Assembly: GCA_964420285.1 (NCBI GenBank)
Contig: CAYQTE010000110.1
Coordinates: 1-11,126, forward strand
From: CAYQTE01 sp964420285
GTDB taxonomy: Bacteria > Planctomycetota > Phycisphaerae > Tepidisphaerales > Tepidisphaeraceae
Direction of reading: 5' to 3'
Length of the DNA: 11,126 bases
Shown: positions 7,983 through 11,126 of the stretch, one piece after another
Layout of the letters: each line of letters begins with the position of its first letter
How positions within the stretch are numbered: the first letter of the stretch is position 1
Made by a program: the position numbers and the translations under genes
The notes under the pieces: model-generated
What the model was told of the DNA's origin: nothing
Database searches by the model: none
What the model saw: only the letters and a program-made list of their open reading frames with translations

Positions 7983-7988
7983 TAGGAT
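7983..7988 (+). promoter_or_regulatory. TAGGAT hexamer at -13 to -8 of the gene at 7996
   Basis: It has the same hexamer, the same 7-nt spacing and the same TTG before it as the site at 5565, in a 45-nt gap that is otherwise unrelated. No clear -35 match is seen 17 nt upstream. The alternative reading is an AGGA ribosome site. Confidence 0.45.
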
Positions 7989-7995
7989 ACCTTTC

Positions 7996-10278
7996 ATGCC
8001 TCAGGTTCCGATCGAACAGGCCATGCAGCTTGCCGTCGAGCATCACCGCGCCGGGCGGATCGGGGAAGCGGAATTGATCTATCGGCAGATTCTCTCGGCC
8101 CGGCCGAACCATGCGGAGTCACTCTATCTGCTGGCGACGATCGCCAGCCAGAGAGGCCGGGGCGATCAGGCCATCGACCTGATGCGGCAGGCCGCCGCAG
8201 CCGCGCCGGAGAATCCGCACTATCACAACGGCCTGGGGATCCTGATGCAGGGCCGGGGCCGGCTGGATGAAGCGATCGGCTATTACCAGCGTGCTCTGGC
8301 CATCAAGCCGGACATGCCCGACGTGTATTACAACGTGGGCACAATCTGGACACAAAAGGGCCGGCTCGACCAGGCCATCGCCTGTTACCAGCGGGCCCTG
8401 TCGCTGAAACCTGACTTTGCCGAGGCCCATTGCAATCTGGCCAATGCCTTCAACGCCAGGGACGAACTCGATCTGGCCATCGCTTCCTATCGCCGGGCGC
8501 TGGAGCTGCGGCCGCAATTCCTGGAAGCCCACACCAGCCTGGGCACGGTCTGGAGAAAGCTGGGCCGCCCGGACCTGGCAATCGCATCACATCAGCGGGC
8601 GCTGGCCATTGATCCCGCGGTGGCCGATGTTCATAACAATCTGGGCACGGCCCTGAAGGACAACCGCCAGACCGATCTGGCCGTCGCCAGCTATCGACAA
8701 GCACTGGCGCTGCGACTCGATTTTGCCGAGGCTCACTGCAATCTCGGTGTTGCTTTGAAGAGCATGGGACGCTTCGACGAGGCCATCACCTGCTACCAGC
8801 AGGCTTTGGCGCTGAAACCCGAATACGCCGAAGCCTATTGCAACATGGGCGCCGCACAGGCCGATAGCGGACATTTCGACGAGGCGATCACCTGCTATCA
8901 GCACGCTCTGGCCCTAAACCCCGGTTTCGCCGGCGCCTATTACGATCTGGCCGGCGCCTACAAGGACACCGGCCAGATCGACCTGGCCGTCGACTGCTAC
9001 CGCAAGGCACTGAACCTGCAACCCTCGCTGGTCATCGCTCATGGCAATCTCCTGTGTGCCATGCACTACGGCGCGGCCATTGACGCCCGGAGCATCCATG
9101 CCGAAGCGCGTCTCTGGAACGACCGGCACGCCCGGCCGCTCCAGCGGCTCATTGAACCCTGCACAAATGACCGCGACACGGAAAGACCGTTGCGAATCGG
9201 CTATGTGTCCCCCGATTTTCAAGACCACCCCGTGGGGCGTTCGCTCCTGCCGCTGCTGGCCGCGCACGACCACAACGCCGTCCAGGTCGTCTGTTATGCG
9301 CAGCTCCACACGGGCGATGATCTGACCGCGAAATTGCAATCGCACGCCGATATCTGGCGAACCACCATCGACTTGTCCGATCAACAACTCACCGACACCA
9401 TTCGCCAGGACAAGATCGACATTCTTGTCGACCTTGCCCTGCACACGGCCGGCAACCGCTTGCTCGTCTTCGCCCGCAAGCCCGCTCCGGTGCTTGTCAC
9501 CTGGGCCGGCTATCCCGGCACGACCGGCCTGGAGACAATCGACTATCGACTCACTGATCCCTACCTCGACCCTCCCGACCTCGATGATGCGGTCTACGCG
9601 GAGCGGTCGGTGCGTTTGCCGCAAACATTCTGGTGTTTCGATCCGCTCTGTCCCGATATCGCGGTGAACGCGCCGCCGTCGGTCGAGAACGGATTTGTCA
9701 CCTTCGGCTGCCTGAACAACTTCTGCAAGGTTAACGACGCCGCAATTTCGCTGTGGGCCAGAGTGCTCACGGCCGTGTCCGGCTCGCGTCTGATGCTCCT
9801 GGCGCCGCGGGGAAGTTCGCGCCAGCGGGTGCTCGATCAGCTTGCCCGCCAAGGCGTCTCCGCCGATCGGATCGAGTTTCCGCCGCGACAATCCCGTGCC
9901 GATTATCTTCATCTGTATCATCGCATCGATATCGCTTTGGATACTTTTCCGTACAACGGCCACACGACAAGTCTTGACGCTTATTGGATGGGTGTTCCCG
10001 TCATCACGCTCGCCGGCCAGACCGTCGTCGGCCGGGCCGGCGTCAGCCAGCTGACCAACCTGGGCCTTGCCGAATTGATAGCGCGGACGGGCGAGCACTA
10101 TGTACAGATCGCCGTCGATCTGGCCGCCGATCTGCCGCGGCTGACCGCTTTGCGCTCGACGCTTCGAGGGCGTCTGCAAGATTCGCCGCTGATGGACGCC
10201 CGGCGATTCGCGCGCGATATCGAGGCCGCTTTCCGAACGATGTGGCGAACGTGGTGCGCGGCGCAAGCCGGGAAATAG
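7996..10278 (+). CDS. TPR-GT41 glycosyltransferase, 10 TPRs, GHTT sub-type
   Basis: The protein has 760 residues: ten 34-residue TPR units (6-345), a linker, then a GT41 domain (about 398-760). Landmarks are His411 (QDHP), PGTTGLETIDYRLTD (507-521), Lys578 (NFCKVND), His656 and Asp661 (NGHTTSLD), and GRAGVSQLTNL (679-689). All the main GT41 residues are present, so an active sugar-nucleotide-dependent transferase is likely. Its N-terminal cap (VPIEQ, then EHHRAGR) aligns with the genes at 3067 and 5578 but is clearly diverged in DNA, so it took no part in the recent sequence exchange. TAGGAT lies at -13 to -8 before the ATG, and AGGA would also serve as a weak ribosome site. A short tail, AQAGK, extends past the shared MWRTWC ending. 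It is separated from the previous gene by 45 nt, the longest gap in the window. Confidence 0.96.
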   Translation: MPQVPIEQAMQLAVEHHRAGRIGEAELIYRQILSARPNHAESLYLLATIASQRGRGDQAIDLMRQAAAAAPENPHYHNGLGILMQGRGRLDEAIGYYQRALAIKPDMPDVYYNVGTIWTQKGRLDQAIACYQRALSLKPDFAEAHCNLANAFNARDELDLAIASYRRALELRPQFLEAHTSLGTVWRKLGRPDLAIASHQRALAIDPAVADVHNNLGTALKDNRQTDLAVASYRQALALRLDFAEAHCNLGVALKSMGRFDEAITCYQQALALKPEYAEAYCNMGAAQADSGHFDEAITCYQHALALNPGFAGAYYDLAGAYKDTGQIDLAVDCYRKALNLQPSLVIAHGNLLCAMHYGAAIDARSIHAEARLWNDRHARPLQRLIEPCTNDRDTERPLRIGYVSPDFQDHPVGRSLLPLLAAHDHNAVQVVCYAQLHTGDDLTAKLQSHADIWRTTIDLSDQQLTDTIRQDKIDILVDLALHTAGNRLLVFARKPAPVLVTWAGYPGTTGLETIDYRLTDPYLDPPDLDDAVYAERSVRLPQTFWCFDPLCPDIAVNAPPSVENGFVTFGCLNNFCKVNDAAISLWARVLTAVSGSRLMLLAPRGSSRQRVLDQLARQGVSADRIEFPPRQSRADYLHLYHRIDIALDTFPYNGHTTSLDAYWMGVPVITLAGQTVVGRAGVSQLTNLGLAELIARTGEHYVQIAVDLAADLPRLTALRSTLRGRLQDSPLMDARRFARDIEAAFRTMWRTWCAAQAGK
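8011..9030 (+). repeat. TPR-encoding array, 10 units of 102 nt (gene at 7996)
   Basis: Ten units in exact register fall at residues 6-345. The units share DNA words such as gaccaggccatcgcctg with the other arrays, but no long exact block is shared with them. Confidence 0.93.
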
Positions 10279-10298
10279 TCCGCGCCGCCGTCTGATAG

Positions 10299-10304
10299 TA
10301 CGAT
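10299..10304 (+). promoter_or_regulatory. TACGAT hexamer at -13 to -8 of the gene at 10312
   Basis: TACGAT lies 7 nt before ATG 10312. It keeps T, A, A and T of the other sites but destroys the AGGA core, so it argues against a Shine-Dalgarno role here. It also supports 10312 over the ATG at 10303, which overlaps the hexamer. Confidence 0.4.
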
Positions 10305-10311
10305 GCCGCAC

Positions 10312-11126
10312 ATGACGCAAGTCACGATCGAACAGGCGATGAACCTCGCGTCGCAGCACTTTCGCGCCGGGCAGCTTGCCAGGGCCGAGTCGATCTATTG
10401 TCACGTGCTGGCGGCGCAGCCTGACAATGCCGACGCGATGCATCTGCTGGCTGTCATAAAAGCCCAGGCCGGACAATACGACCTGGCCGTGCAACTGATT
10501 CGCAAAGCCATTTCCTTGGCTCCGGCCAATCCCGATTATCACTGTGATCTGGGCAGTTTCCTGCGCAGCCTGGGTCAACTCGATCCGGCTATCGACTGTT
10601 ACCATCGGGCTGCGACGATCAATCCGCGGCTGGTTGAAGCTCACTACAACCTCGGTCACACGTTGCAGGAAAAGGGCCGGCTCGATCAGGCCATCGACTG
10701 CTACAAACGGGCGATCGCGCTGGACGGCGGCTTTGTCGATGCCCATTACAACCTCGCCATCGCGCTAAGGACCGCCGGCAGGCTCGATCAGGCCGTCGCC
10801 TCCTATCAGCGGGCGATTGCCCTTGATCCCAATTCCTTCCAGGCACTTAACAATCTCGGCAACCTGCTGAGCGATCTTGGCCAGCTCGATCAAGCCATCG
10901 ACTGCTTCACGCGGGCGCTGGATATCAAGCCCCGGCTGGTCGAAGCCCACTCCAACCTCGGCAACGCCCGCAAGACCGCCGGGCAAATCGACCAGGCCAT
11001 CGCCTCCTGTCGGCAGGCACTGGCCATCGATCCGAAATGCGTCGGCGCGCATGACAATCTGCTGGTCGCGTTGCTCTTTGCCGCAACTCCCGACCCACAA
11101 GGTCTCCTCCTCGAAAGCCGACAATG
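10312..11126 (+). CDS. TPR protein, probably TPR-GT41 glycosyltransferase, 3' end outside window
   Basis: An open frame of 271 residues has no stop before the window ends. The cap VTIEQAMNLASQHFRAG aligns with the starts of the genes at 3067, 5578 and 7996. Seven in-register TPR units follow (residues 6-243). The next segment, AHDNLLVALLF and then LLLESRQW, matches the linker that leads into GT41 in the gene at 5578 (AHDNLLFVLLF, LLAESRRW). The missing part is therefore most likely a GT41 domain, but this is not visible. ATG 10312 is preferred to the in-frame ATG at 10303 because it aligns with the paralogues and has TACGAT at -13 to -8. With seven units it has the shortest TPR arm of the genes whose start is seen. 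It begins 33 nt after the previous stop. Confidence 0.9.
   Translation, partial: MTQVTIEQAMNLASQHFRAGQLARAESIYCHVLAAQPDNADAMHLLAVIKAQAGQYDLAVQLIRKAISLAPANPDYHCDLGSFLRSLGQLDPAIDCYHRAATINPRLVEAHYNLGHTLQEKGRLDQAIDCYKRAIALDGGFVDAHYNLAIALRTAGRLDQAVASYQRAIALDPNSFQALNNLGNLLSDLGQLDQAIDCFTRALDIKPRLVEAHSNLGNARKTAGQIDQAIASCRQALAIDPKCVGAHDNLLVALLFAATPDPQGLLLESRQ
10327..11040 (+). repeat. TPR-encoding array, 7 units of 102 nt (gene at 10312)
   Basis: Seven units in exact register fall at residues 6-243. Several carry AIDCY or AIDCF where the other arrays have AIACY or AIASY. The array ends where the linker sequence begins, so the count of seven is probably complete although the gene is cut. Confidence 0.88.

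Noticed and set aside
3082..9030. Regular 102-nt periodicity that could suggest a CRISPR or tandem satellite
   Set aside because: The period is that of the 34-codon TPR unit in open frames. Units are degenerate, and there are no spacers or cas genes.
10303..10311. Start codon three codons upstream for the last gene
   Set aside because: Alignment with the paralogous N-termini and the fixed spacing of the upstream hexamer favour 10312, though 10303 cannot be excluded.
8914..10746. A 610-codon open frame on the minus strand, with others at 1251-2471 and 4324-5391
   Set aside because: They lie opposite well-supported GT41 and TPR codons and one crosses an intergenic gap. Their translations resemble no family and are rich in G, V, D and Q, as expected from reversed GC-rich TPR codons.

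Overview
The window is a same-strand array of six genes, four complete and one cut at each end. It is about 99% coding and GC-rich (roughly 60-65% by eye). All six encode proteins with tetratricopeptide repeats (TPR). Four (1-1287, 3067-5550, 5578-7950, 7996-10278) end in a GT41 catalytic domain, the family of eukaryotic O-GlcNAc transferase (OGT) and plant SPINDLY. The gene at 1299-3056 ends instead in a GT9-like (ADP-heptosyltransferase-fold) domain. The last gene (10312-11126) runs off the window just where a GT41 domain would begin. None shows a signal peptide or membrane segment, so all are probably cytoplasmic.

The organism cannot be fixed from the sequence. Multi-copy TPR-GT41 genes, the N-terminal pattern EQ-x(8)-HH-x-AGR and the GC content fit Planctomycetota, but TPR-GT41 expansions also occur in Proteobacteria and Cyanobacteria. 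This placement is tentative.

Layout: the 3' part of a TPR-GT41 gene (1-1287); 11 nt; a TPR-GT9-like gene (1299-3056); 10 nt; TPR-GT41 with 12 TPRs (3067-5550); 27 nt; TPR-GT41 with 11 TPRs (5578-7950); 45 nt; TPR-GT41 with 10 TPRs (7996-10278); 33 nt; a seventh-unit TPR gene open at the 3' end (10312-11126). There are no RNA genes, mobile elements, CRISPR arrays or convincing terminators, and no non-coding stretch longer than 45 nt.

Three things stand out. (1) The first 764 nt of the genes at 3067 and 5578 are identical except for two bases, then diverge abruptly inside a TPR unit, although the two catalytic domains belong to different GT41 sub-types. This looks like recent gene conversion or segmental duplication that moved a TPR arm between enzymes. 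(2) Four of the five visible start codons have a TA-N-N-AT hexamer at exactly -13 to -8, the position of a -10 box for a leaderless transcript. (3) TPR number steps 12, 11, 10, 7 in strict 34-residue register.

A working model, which is inference only: the array is a set of cytoplasmic protein or glycan glycosyltransferases whose substrate-reading TPR arms are recombined and resized while the catalytic domains diverge. No substrate gene or donor-sugar pathway gene lies in the window.
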